Source: Membranipora membranacea
Lineage: Eukaryota > Bryozoa > Gymnolaemata > Cheilostomatida > Membraniporidae
NCBI GenBank assembly: GCA_914767715.1
Contig: OU612072.1
Coordinates: 7,750,001 to 7,814,000 of the forward strand
Direction: 5' to 3'
Length of the DNA: 64,000 nt
Made by a program: the position numbers and the translations under genes. Under the pieces are notes generated by a model. The model was not told the DNA's origin, made no database searches, and worked only from the letters and a program-made list of their open reading frames with translations. Below, one piece after another: positions 1 to 12,600 of the stretch; positions within the stretch are counted from its first letter, which is position 1, and each line of letters starts with the position of its first letter.

Positions 1-60
1 CAACTTGCTTTGTAGCTCAGGTAACATGCATTGCAATTGTTATAAACCCTTTTTTTTCAG

Positions 61-3000
61 ATACGGAAGTCAAGTTACGTTATGGAATTCCAGAACAGCG
101 GGGCCTAACTCTGACAAATCCACTATCATCCGTAGACAACTTCTATGCTTCGGGAACAATATCAATGCCTGCTTTGAATTGGACACTTTGCTTCTGGGCA
201 AAAATTTCAGAAATTAAACTGGAAACAACTTTGATCAGCATAGCAACACAAGGTAAATCTGTGAGCAAAACTCGTTCACTAACTAATAGCGACTAAAATA
301 TTAGGCATTTCCAGCATATGGCATAGGAATGCTCTTAGTATTCAGGATACCTAAAGACAGAATTTTGTTGTCATCGTGTTGGGCGGCATGATATTGCTGC
401 CATAAGTCTTGTGTTTCTCAAAAGATCTCAGGAATATGGATCCAGTCTGCCCCCAAACTGTTTTTCTATCAAATTCTAAGTTTTTCCAGCCATAGCTTAT
501 AACTGAAACTTGATTGATCTCTAAAAAAACCCACGTGTATAATAATGCACAATCAAAATGAAATCTACTTCTATTTGGGATACCTGTGCAGAAGAGAAGC
601 GATAGGACTTTAGCCGGTATCGTGCATGGACATTTTTGCATTTATAAAACATTATATAGAAGACAAAATCCTTCACAATTTATGATTTTTCCATATTAGA
701 TTAAATACTAATAGTAAGTGCTAAAAGGAGGTTGAAGGTCGCTACAAACTTTTTTCCAGCATTATCTGTTCACAACTATTTTGAGAGCAACTAAGTTGAT
801 ATATGGGATGATGCCATTAGTTAAAGTGCTATCACTACATCATATAAACATATTTGTGAAGCTTATTATTGTTATGACAATGAAATGAGACAATCATACA
901 TGTTGATCACGGAGAGGGAAGTTGAAAACTAAATTTTGTTTTACTTAAGCAGATTCTCTCACTCTCTCTCTCTTCATGTTGCAGCAGAAAACAACTATTT
1001 CTTCATGCAGTATCTTCCAAACCAGCCATATCTGAAAATACGGTCATATATTATTCATGGAAATGGTGAGCTACACCATGATGTTATTCTGGTGGAAGAT
1101 AAATGGGTGTTTTACTGCGCCGAAAATGAACATGTCAACCCAGATGGCGACGGGGAGCTCAAAAGTTTGAGGGTATATGAGATTTTCCATTTAATTTATC
1201 TCCCTTAAACAAAAGAATGGTGTTTGTCATGTTTGTTAGGTTCAATAGGCCAGAAGCAGCTATAGCATAAGTTGTTATGGCACGGACAATATTTGATGGC
1301 AGGATATTGCTCACGTTTTATACTTCATTGGTGTATGTTCGGAAAAATTTACTGGGTGTACCCAGTTGTAGCGGTCATATTTAGAAATTAAAAGGTGTTT
1401 TGTTTTAGCATTGTATGTGTGGGGAAATAACTCCTATTTTGTGTAGTCTAACTAATCTAATCATCAGGGAATTCCAGGTTGAAATTGCATTGTGGGATTT
1501 GTTGACATGGCAATTAATTCACGAAGTAAGCTTGTAGAGAAGTCTGCTCGTATCAGACCAGCACAAATTGAAAAATTTCAATTGAATTATGTCAAACTTC
1601 TTATGGGACTAGTATGATATTGTATGGTCTTAAGACCACTGTCTTGGGGCAATTACCAACAACATTTTTGATGTTTCAATTGCCTCTCATGTCATTTTTC
1701 GGCTGGATATCTTTTGCATAACACATGAGCGAAGAGTTCAATAGTGCCTCACTTTTCAGCAAAGAAACCCAACTGTCAGAGTCTGAAAAACTGAGATATG
1801 CCAGCTTCGCATACTTTCCTAACATGCTAATGACATGATATGGGGATATGCGGTAGCGCTGTCTCTCACCAACCACCTCATGCAATGATAAAACATACAC
1901 AATGTAGAACCCAGGACTATAGTCTTGACTTGTGTCAACTGCATCAAACTGTTGACTTCCCACTAATCACATATCGATAGTGTGAATTTTGGATATGCAG
2001 TAGTGCTGCGGCTGACCTCTTTAACTGGGTACAAACTTTTTTCCTACATCAAATTTGTCTCACGTCTAGGCTGCTTTTTGTCTTGTTCTCATTGAGATGT
2101 AGTGCTGTCGCTGACCACCTTTTAAAATGATGTGATAAAATATCTTGTTAAAATCATACATATAGTCGTGTTTGCTGCTGACCATATTAATCACTTAACA
2201 ATTCACTTACCTAACCGATTGTGAAGAAAATTGAAGGTATGCTGCCGCGCTGCCGCTGATATGATTGCTACAACCGGGTATACTCTCAGTTTTAGATTCA
2301 GCATGATGTTTTACCCTTGATATACCCTTGTTTAAACTCATAACATTTCACTTATTATAAGCGATTTTGAGAAAAAATTGCGATATGCTGCCGATCTTCC
2401 GCTGACATGATTGCTACGACTGGGTACACTAGACCAAGTTTGGTCCATTTGCCTGCATTCCGAGTGGCTTCCAATCCACTGGTCACGCCTCGGCGTGCCC
2501 AGTGGATAGGGAGCAAAAGGCATGCAGGCAATTGGATCAAACTTGTTCAAGGTTACACCCTTATTTCTTTATATTCACCACGTTAATATACCCTTGAAAC
2601 ACCTTTTATTTAAACTCTTAATATTTCACTCATCAAAAGCAATTTTTAGAGGAAATGAGGATATGCTGCCTCGCTGCCGCTGACATGATCGCTACAACTG
2701 GGTACACCCTTAATATTGGATTCAGCACGTTGTTCCACCCTAGAAACACCTTTTATTGAATTCTTAACAGTTCACTTTATTATATGCAATTTTTGAGAAA
2801 TATTGCGGATATGCTGCCGCAAGACAGTATCATACTAACCTCATAAAGATCTGACATTATACTTATTGAAAATTTTAAATTTGTCCTGATCTAACACGAG
2901 CAGACTTCTGCAAGTTTACTTGGTAGATAAATTGGCAAGTCAACAAAATCCCCACAATGCAGTTTCAACCTGGAATTCCCTGAAGATTAGATTAGTAATA

Positions 3001-6000
3001 TTACACAGAATAGGAGTTATGTCCCCACAAATAAAATGCAAAAACAAAACACCTTATAATTTCTAAATATGACCACTACAACTGGGTACATCTGGTGAAT
3101 TTTACAGAAGAAACAATAATGAAGTATAATATGCGACCAGTTTTCTGCCATCAAAAATTGTCCATGCCATTTTTTTATAGAGCAGTTATAGCTAGGCTGC
3201 TTCTGCCCTACAATTCATAAGAATGAAAAAAAGAATTGCACTCTGTTCTACCCTATTTAAAAAGAAATATTTGTTTTTATCGTTAGGCTGGCGCAACAAA
3301 ATTGAGACAATTAGTTTACATCATTATAACATGGAATTTGTCCAGACTATCAGTCAAAGTCGCCAGTGAAAGCATAAAAAATGTCAAAATTTTTGTATCT
3401 TAAGGTGAGTGTGCTGTTCGATGGGGATACAACATGGAGTAACAGGTCAGAGGAGAAGGTTGCATTCGATGGAACAGACTTATCTTCTCAATCTGTGTCA
3501 CTCATCCTCTTCAATGAACAAGACAGCTTTGAAGGTATGCCAATAACTAGATCTTCGCTGGCTAGGTTATTGTAAACATGGGAAAGCTTACATCTTTAAT
3601 GAGGGAATATTCAGCACACACCGGCGGCCAGTGAAATGGCAAACGTTTTGATTAGGAACCATCTGTCAAATGTTCTCATTGCTCTGTTTAGGAACTACGC
3701 AGAGCATTTCCTGTTTTATTTGTTCATCAATGTTAAGTTTGCCGCTTCATAACAAAGAAATTGTTACAGGAGGATTCTCTGAGCCAGAAGCCTCTGCAGG
3801 GTCTGTTGCTTGTCTGAACCTCTGGAGTGAGATATTTACACCAGAGATTCTACTATCACTCTCTAAGTGTCGGAACAAGGGTGATGTGTTTCATCTTGCT
3901 GATAAAACTGGTACATTGCACGGTAATGTTGTGGCAGAGCATTCTTCTAACCAAGGTAAATAATATAGAGAGAAAATTGAGAGTGAGAGAGTTAAATCAG
4001 GCTTGTCTATTGAGCAGCTGCAGTTCTGACTATATTGAAGAAATTAAAAGTAAATTGGTAGAAAATTTCCCACGGTAATAATTTGATTAAGCCTTTTTGT
4101 CAAAATGATTGTCTGAACAAAGAAAGCAATACGTTTCAAGGTATTTCAGCCAACAAACATTGCATATACACTTACAGATATCTGTCATTAAGAGCTCTTG
4201 GTTCTGTATAGTTTGATGTAATCTGGTACCTGTTTTCTCCTTTAGTCATTGAACCAACATATATAGGATGCTTCAGAGACGCCCGTAATCGTGATTTACC
4301 AGATAACATAGAAAACAGTGACTCTACCACTGTTGAATCCTGCCTTGAGTGGTGTTGGGATGCAGGTTTGTTGAAAGTTAATAATGTTAGATAATTGTCT
4401 GAGATTTTTATGTGTCATCCCTCACATAAAAAAAGCAAAGCATGGTTTCTCACAGTCTTAGCCATTGCTGAATCAAGCTTGTTGAGATCTCCAATACTTA
4501 AAATCTATTTTCAATTTGGCTGATTTGCTTCTTGTCCAGGGTACATCTACGCCGGCCTACAAGCTAGGACCCAATGTTTCTGCGGAGATAGTTATGGAAA
4601 ACATGGAGAAGAAAGTGAGGCGGACTGTAACTATGTATGTAGCACTGACCAGTCACAGATTTGTGGCGGGCACTGGAGAAACTCAATATGGACTAACCTG
4701 TATCAAGGTAATTAGCCGCTTGTATTCCCAATCGGTATCCAGACATTTTCCCAATGGCATTTTCCCACCAAGCCATTTTCCCACCTCCCCTTACCCCCAC
4801 CAAACCATTTTCCCACCAAGCCATTTTCCCACCAGAACATTTTCCCACATATCCGTTTTCCCAACAGGACGATTTCTCACTGATCCATTTTCTCACCGGG
4901 TTGTTTTCCCGCCAATCTGTTTTCCCACCATGATATTTTCTCACCAAGCTGTTTTCCCATCTGGACGTTTTCTCACCAATCCATTTTTCCACCTGGACGT
5001 TTTCCCACCAATCCATTTTTCATCCGGACGTTTTCCCACTTGCCATTTTCCAACTGTTGCTTTTTTCAAATTAAAGCTGGTAGCTAAATTCTATTTTTTG
5101 TTTCTTTTCCTTCTGCTCTTTTTCATGCATTGAAAATGTCAATTGAAACTAGTGTTAGAGTGTCGTCATAAAAGTTTTGTTGTTCCTTTTTTATTCTAGA
5201 ATCTCAAAGTCTACGACCGTTGGTGTTAAAAATGCTGTTCGAGGTTGTGAAAATGACTTGAACAGTTTTCTCATGATTTTTCACAACTTTGCTCTTGTAC
5301 AATTCCTTGTTATAATGCATAGTTGCGTTCACCTAAGGAACTGTTGTCAGATTTACGGGGCCGCTTGCTTGTAAACAGAAGATACACACAGAATCTTGAA
5401 ATGAACATCAGCTGGAACAAACGTCGACGGGATTAAAATAACTCAAATGAACGTAGTCAGGAATGAAAGTCGAAATTCCTAGAATGAACTTAGAAAGTGC
5501 TGGATCGAACGCCGACTGCATTAGTTGGTTTAAAGAGTCAACAGGAGAGCAATTCCCTAAAATAATTGCGTTATAAAAAACCAGCATACATCTTATGAAC
5601 AATAACTCGCTTGTCACAATCAAGGTTTTGGTTTAAATTTATAATTTATGATTATGCTAAGGTCATTCAATATTGCCATGCCAAACCACAAGTGCTGCAC
5701 ATTTGGTACTATTTATATTTATTTATTATGTATCTTTTCTACCTTTGTGGTAGTTTCCTAAAGTGGGAAGGGGTGTAGAGTCTGTTGTGTAAATTTTAAG
5801 AGAAAGGTTTTTGAAAACTCGATTAAAAATCGCTGACAGTGATGGGACTTGACAGTCGGATAAAAATCAAGCAGTTGATATGACATCATCTATTGAATTG
5901 CAACATGATTTTGATATGTGTCCATTCAATGTCCATAGATGATAGATAAAAACACATGGTGGACAGCATGCATGGAAAACAAAGTGCACTGTCACGATTA

Positions 6001-8796
6001 TCATTACAAAAACTGAATGTTCACAGATAACAGTGAACCAAGGTGTAAACTTCTACGATTCATTAACTGCACCTGATTTCTTTAATGCGTGACCATTGTT
6101 TTGCTGATGAGTCATGTTTCTATTTCAGTGTTTCATTACCATTTCAGTTTTTGCACTAAATTCCTGCTTGATTCCATCTAGCCATCAGAAATTCAGTAAC
6201 CATCATCATAAACAGATGTGAGTGCCTTTGTGAATGATCATCATTAATTTAAACAATTGTTTTGGGGAGATGCTCTTGCGTTGATCCTATATACTAATGT
6301 AGTCAACATTTAATCCAGCACTTTCTAATTTGTTATAGCTAACATAAGTCCTATAAATTCAGTTGATATTTATTGAAAGGGGAAGTCCTATTTCGATAAA
6401 GGTCTTAATTCACAATTTTAACAAATATAACTCACTGGTGTAAATATGATTCCGATAGCCTAAGTGCACTGTCAATTATAACACATGTCAATAATTTCCT
6501 CTATAATATTTTATGGTTGAATATTCTAGTGGTAAATGCATTTAGAGAAAGAAATTATAAAATAGTAATTCAGGTCTGTAATTGTTTCAGGAGGATTTGT
6601 CCCCCGTTTAGACATGGGGTTTCCTTTTACTATATTTTGATAGCTGCAAAAAGCACGGTGCTATAATGATCAGATTTTGCAGATGGAATTTATTCAGTTA
6701 CCTAATTTTTAAGCTTTTGAATTTCTCAAGTTTGCCAACCTAAAAAACAGAAAATACCTTAAGTTGAAAGACACTAGCCTTGTCAAGCAGTGATGGGTTT
6801 TGGTTCTCGGACAGTTTTGATATACAATACTAGGACCGCTCAAAGTCCTGGAGCGAGGGTTTAAATGAAAGGCTGAACATCGTCTTTGAAATGTTTTGAT
6901 TATTATCAACTTTTTGGTATTTATACTTACCTTAGATCCCTTTGCACTTGCATATGTTGACGTTTTAATTTACAATTTTACGTTTTTACTCAATCTTTGT
7001 TAGTCGTATTTTTATATTATATTTCCAAGTTCAATTGAAATTTCACTGATTGAAAACCTTCAACATGAAACAAATAAATATTACCCGTTACAGCGTGTTG
7101 TGATGCCATAATGTTAACAATATTTCAATTTATCAGATAATTTTGACCGAGCATACAACCAAATTGCACCACAACAAGCTGTGTATAGATATGCTTACAA
7201 AAGCTCAGTCTTTGGTTTACAAGTATAATTAACCAAGTATCATCTATGCCTTGTCTGCTTTAAATGGCCACCCTTATTTAACAGCATAAATGCTTCAATG
7301 CAATCATATATGTTCAATTGTTCACGAATATTGGTGATCACCAATTGCATTTAGTATTGCAGGTAGTTGTCCCTTCTTTGTACAAGTGGAAACAATTCTA
7401 ATGTTTCAAACTAATGATATGGTAAAAAGCAGGAAGGTTCCCTGATCAAAGCAAATATTTGTTGTAACTTGAATAATATTCATTGTCTTCTCGGAAAAAA
7501 ATCGTGTGCATGAATAAACATAGAGTGAGAAAATTCTTTACATTGTTTGGTGGTTGATTGATAAAAGCTTGTAGACCCGTATAACAATCTTTACTGAAAG
7601 TCATGTGGCAGACAGCATATGATGTAACCTTAATTTTGTAGAGCGATATGGCCAATTACCATTAATATGATAATCTCTTCCGCCCGGGCGATGATTAAAT
7701 GGCTCAAAACATTTGAGAACTGGCATAGGCACCATTAAATTGTTTTGTCAAAAAAGTAGTTTATAACAAGGAGGCAATTTTGATGAAATAAACCACTTGG
7801 ACTAACTTGGGCAATAAAAAACTCAAATCAAAATCAACCCGCTACTAATAAAATCAAGTCACATCTCCATTTCCAAAGCTATTCTTTCTCCAGTGTTGGC
7901 TGGATGTGAACATTGTTAACGTATTTGTGAAACGTGAATGGCTTAGCCTGAAAAAAAGGCTACAAAGGGAAAATTGTTTGGTGGGAAATTGTCCTGTTGG
8001 GAAAATTGTTTGGTGGGAAAACGGCCTGGTGGGAAAATGGCTTGTTGAACAAATGTCTAGGTGGAAAAATGGATTGGTGGGAAAACGTCCAAGTGGGAAA
8101 CTAGATTGGTGGGAAAACATCCAGGTGGGAAATTGGCACAGTGGGAAATCAACCCGGTGGAATAATGGCTCGGTGGGAAAATGGGGCTGATTCTTCCCAA
8201 TCATGTACATATACAGCTTGATGATCGATGGGATGAGATGTCATGGTATATTTATGACAAAATCAAACTATATCATACTTATTTCCCAACAATATTCAAC
8301 CCAATACGATGATGGTATCATTGAGGTAAACAAATAGAAAAACTTAACTGGAATTCTGGGGAAACAAATCCATGTGAAATATTAACATGCATGACCTTAA
8401 TTGTCAGCTCTACCACAAAACTTCTACTATTTTTAATCTTATGTATATTGTGGCTTCTTTTTACGATCCTTGCCTGAATAATTCATCCAAGTCAATTCCA
8501 TGTCAAGTATCTATCCATATACTTTTCCTAATTCTTTTGTAGATGATGGGATTAGGCAATCAGACACATTTTGTCTTTGGCAAAACAGTCATAACCCTTC
8601 ACTCTCACTAGGGACACATAATGTTAGCTCAGAATACAACTGTGTGGTGACATGTATGACTACAGGCTCATGTGAAGCTGTTAACTTCAATGCACAAGAT
8701 GGGGTTTGTCAACTTGGTACAGCACGTGAGGCCTTGTTCTCAGACTTGGTGGCCAACAATGACAGTGTGCATTATTCTACATTACTTTGTCATTAG
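61..8796 (+). CDS. Secreted pentraxin-WSC-PAN-like protein, 3' seven exons (5' partial)
   Basis: Exons seen: 61-252, 985-1172 (or from 988), 3405-3534, 3770-3955, 4246-4365, 4540-4707, 8543-8796. Every junction has AG/GT borders and the phases agree throughout. Exons 1-4 form a pentraxin-like jelly roll: ALNWTLCFWAKIS, then a Cys in VFYCAEN at the place of the HxCxS/TW signature (degenerate here), VSVLFDG, the QDSFEGGF-type turn, and CLNLWSEIFTPEI. Exons 5-6 form a WSC domain (YIGCFRDARNRDLP, ESCLEWC, QCFCGDSYG, CSTDQSQICGG), a small Cys-rich carbohydrate-binding fold. The last exon is a PAN/apple-like Cys module (YNCVVTCMTTGSCEAVNF, VCQLG) ending at TAG. AATAAA lies at 8945-8950. A signal peptide would be upstream of the window. 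Known for the families: ligand or sugar binding outside the cell. An innate recognition role is inference. Confidence 0.85.
1248..3207. mobile_element. Fold-back-like element with about 400-bp terminal inverted repeats
   Basis: The segment 1248-1649 reappears reverse-complemented at about 2817-3207. Shared landmarks include the GCAGAAGC-type outer ends, the ACTGGGTAC / GTACCCAGTTGTAGC motif, the GGAATTCCAGGTTGAAA / TTTCAACCTGGAATTCC block and the GTTGACATGGCAATT / AATTGGCAAGTCAAC block. The centre, about 1650-2816, consists of degenerate repeats containing GATATGC(T/G)GC and GCCGCTGACATGATTGCTAC variants, at least three of them regularly spaced at 2240-2820. No transposase ORF is present. It lies in the intron between pentraxin exons 2 and 3. 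Long inverted arms around a repetitive core resemble fold-back elements. No clear target duplication could be seen at the ends. Confidence 0.7.
4735..5130 (+). repeat. TTTTCCCACC minisatellite, copy 1, with shared 3' flank
   Basis: About 15 imperfect units of roughly 20 bp built around TTTTCCCACCAAKCCATTTT, some with TGGACG between units, from about 4740 to 5050. They are followed by a non-repetitive tail (GCTTTTTTCAAATTAAAGCT, then TTTCTTTTCCTTCTGCTCTT) that recurs after copy 3. It sits just after the donor of WSC exon 6 in a long intron. Long ORFs across it on both strands are repeat artefacts. Confidence 0.85.
5131..7934. other. Intron sequence, no feature recognised
   Basis: AT-rich intronic sequence of the pentraxin-WSC gene between two minisatellite copies. 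Short ORFs here have no splice context or recognisable motif. Confidence 0.6.
7935..8195 (-). repeat. TTTTCCCACC minisatellite, copy 2, inverted
   Basis: The same array in opposite orientation, read on the plus strand as GGTGGGAAAATGGCTTGTTG, GGTGGGAAAACGTCCAAGTG and similar units of about 20 bp. It lies in the same intron as copy 1 and about 350 bp before the last exon of the pentraxin-WSC gene. The two oppositely oriented arrays in one intron could pair in the transcript. Confidence 0.85.
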
Positions 8797-8944
8797 AATG
8801 ATGAAACCAATTATGCCAGGGTAATGTTACAATGGGGTGGTACTAATATGTAGATACATACAGCATTAGCGATTGGATGAACATATCAAAATATTGAATT
8901 CATGATTTTGTGTTGTTGTGATTACTTGTGTCAACTTAATGACC

Positions 8945-8950
8945 AATAAA
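8945..8950 (+). promoter_or_regulatory. Polyadenylation signal AATAAA
   Basis: Canonical AATAAA about 150 bases after the stop codon of the pentraxin-WSC gene, in a plausible 3' UTR. Confidence 0.6.
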
Positions 8951-9636
8951 GAGTGAAACTAATCATCAACTGGAAGTGAACATTCCTAGGAAATATCTCC
9001 CTACAATAACAGACAATACACATGTGAAAGTCAGTTGTTGTGATATTTCTAAATACAGACCATTTAGGACTCCTCATGCCGTCATTCGATGAATTCTGCA
9101 AATCACTAAGCAACTGAGCTATTTAGTGAGCACGATCCCATTATTCCTCCCCATTGGTTCAAAATAAAACCGAGGCAATCCCTTGAAAGCATCAATACAG
9201 AACCTAATTTTAACAATTGGAAGCAGTTCCACCGCAAAAGTAACCCATACCTCTACATTATCTCTATAGTGGTAAAGGCTGAGCAGGTGAGCTGGAACCT
9301 GCTGCATCAGGGCAATGTTCGGAAAAGTGAAAGACACGATACTTCCAACTATATGCGCTCTACCGTACCTGCCACTTAGGTGCCACCATTATCCCGAATC
9401 GATCTTATTTCCTAGGCAGCTGAAAAACGTACCGATAATATGCTCACTAAATCAATGAGGATGAGAGTCATGTGGCCCTAATCTTGGTTCAACAATAATA
9501 TTAGATTATTTGCCAGTCTTTTATCGATGCGGTACTATATCATCATTAGGCTGATGTGTTCAGTTTAGTTGAGATTATCCTATTTAATTACACATTTTTC
9601 CCCGATTGCTGTTTGGATAATATACTATACTATAAT

Positions 9637-12600
9637 ATGCTCTTCTTCCTGAGGAAATTCAAGTTGGATGAGCTGTCAGACAGCAGCAAGGCTGTGATGT
9701 GGTCAGGTCAAATTGCAGTGTCCATGCAGATCTCTAGGGTACCGCTTGTTTCAATACCACTGGTAAGTTAATATTAGCAAATGGGCTCTGCAAACAGAAA
9801 ACTGCCAGCAGCCAAACATCTATATTGTGATATTCGATATTGAACACTGTTGAAATACCAAAGAGTAAGAAAGGCAGGCAGCTAGTTCTGCAGTAGTAAC
9901 ACACTATTTCACTCTGAATAAATGCAAAGCACTTCTAGGTCAAAATTATGTATTCTATTTTGACTCGTCCCCTTGCTCATCTATGATGCGTTCAAGTGGT
10001 ACAAGTGGTGCAAGCAAAATATGTTGCTACTTCCGAAGAATATGTATTATTTCACTTGCTTATTGCTATGCATAAATTAAAAGTAAATTTATTTTCATTT
10101 TGTCAGCATTAAGATTCATTCATTGCTCAACCTTTGTTGGGATGTTTCCCCTTACAGTTCTCCCGCAAAAGAGCATAAAGCTTATCTTGCTGAATACCCT
10201 TTCTGCTCTCTCTTATAGCTGGTCCCTCAAAAAGCTATTTGCAGTTCTTCAACCTTTTTTTGCAGGAAGTCGTACCTCTCAAACCCCCTGATCAAAGTCT
10301 CGTTTCACCCAGGCACTATATAAGTTATTGCACGCTTATACATGAATCAAACATTTTACAAAATTATGATGCCTTGGTATGACATTTGTTTATTGTGTAA
10401 AACATTTGTTTATATCTTTTTTTTTGTTTAACACTCCTTTACTGGTTCCCCCTAGTGATCAACACATTTAGTATACAGGCAGGTAGCTGTCACACAACCG
10501 GCACATTGACTGTAAAATACGGAAAAGCAAATTTTAACTGTGATATCCGCAGTGGAATTGAGTTATATCACTAGTCTGAATTCCGAAAATTGGGAGGTAA
10601 AAATAAACAAAATAATAATGAATGAAGAGAAAAACAAATTACCAATATAGTGTTCTGCAAAAGGTCTTTAATACTTTAACCAAAGTTGACCTCTGTTTTA
10701 AACAAAAAATATCAGTAATATGTAATCAGTAACACTCTCTGCCTTTAGCATTGAACTAAATCTACTAAACCCACGAGGTCACCACATAAGAATCATTCTG
10801 TGATACTGATTGACATACCTGTTTGCAGTACAGCTTCTTGTGGATGTTTCGCTCATTGATGCTAGCGTAAGAAATACAATAAAGCAAATAATAATCCTCA
10901 TCATCCGTAAAATACGGAAAGTCAATTTATAATACTAATGGTAATAACATTAACTTTATTGAAATGATCAGTGCAGGGAAGCAGATGAGATCAAGTTTTA
11001 CAATGATTTAAGAACAATGACTAAGCGACGTGGTAGCGAACAATAAAGAAATGATGAAAACAGATGCTACATGGTATACACAACAATGAAAAAACTTATA
11101 TGTTAGTTCGTCAGGATTTATATGTTAGTTTGTCAGGATTTATATGTTAAAAATGTGAGGTTAACAATATTTATGAATAACAATATTTATGAAAAATGAC
11201 TTCTACCTAGGTGTGATGTTCCACTCCTTGGTCGGGCTTGCTTTTAGTTATATTGGCCTGCCGTGATAACAGGTACGGAAGTAGCGGATGGCATAAATTG
11301 CTACGCAGCTCCTCAACATATCTGAGTTCTGTGATTTCAAGGTCGACACAGAGCTCATTTAGGAGGTTAGCATGCAAATATAGTAAACTATAACCCAATA
11401 ACATTACTTTGTTGATAGTTTGCTATGAACTGAACTCACTATCGGCTTATAAAAGTTAAAATGCTTTGGAATGTAAACATATGATATTGTGTGTTCTCTT
11501 CATCTTGCGACGTACTAAAATTCTCTTATAGCAAATTATCCCTGTATGCATTTACCCAAATTCTGGATTGCTAAGCTGAAAGCAGAACGCAGATTTTATA
11601 CTTGCTTAGTCACAATACGTTATTGGATGTGATATGTAGGCTGGTCTTCCTATATTAAGATTTACATAAGACATTGTGCTTATTATATAGGTTACTTCAT
11701 TATGAATAAGCAGCTTTAATAAGCAATATGAGATAGAGCATTTAAAATGAACACATAATAATGAGATATAAATTAAAATGTTAATAATAAATCTTGTTTT
11801 CTGCAATCGCAGAAATAACACAAAATGCTAAAATAGAATGATTATTTTTCCTGTGTGAATGACACTGATACTCAAAAAAAGTTAATCATATGAGAGGTGT
11901 CTGTATGAAAATGTCATATTTAAATTAATTAGTAGATCATCATCATGGGCATTTTACCATTTAGTTAAAAGTTTTATGTTGCATAACACGAATAGCTAAA
12001 AAAGAATATTTTTTATTTTTCTTGTGTCAATGCCACATGTAAAAATGTAATCATATCGCAATTTCAATGCAAATGTGAACAACAGATCTCAATAGCGGTA
12101 GGAATAATACTCTCACATGCTAATTTGAGCTACTGAATTTTGACAGGTCTTTTTGCCAATAATAGTACATAACAAAACCGCGCTGATACCAAACTGGGCT
12201 GCTGGAGTTAATGTCACTTGCTGCTACTCAGGTCGTGATGCGATGTTGACAGTAGGTGGTGGTCATTTAGCATAGACATGTTCACATCCAGCATTTTTGA
12301 AACCTATCATTTCGAAGATGAATCCTTTTTCCTGTGTATGATGAATGAAGTCAAAATGATTATAGACATAATCTATGTTTTTTTTATTTATACCAAGGGT
12401 AGCAATAACCGTTGACTTTAGAGGGTGTAACGGGTGTCTTGATAACTAGCTACAGAGTTCTATCAAGAACTAAATACTTTAATTTTTTTGTCACTGTATG
12501 GGCGAGATAGTGGGTGCCTTAGGGGCTAGGCCACAATGTGTACACACCTTGTGCTCTAATAACTCCCAGTAGTCAATGGACTGCAGTGGGATTCAAACCC

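Noticed and set aside
4693-5133. Long ORFs on both strands over the TTTTCCCACC array
   Set aside because: They result from a ~20-bp tandem repeat lacking stops. The plus-strand ORF merely begins in the WSC exon and reads through its donor site.
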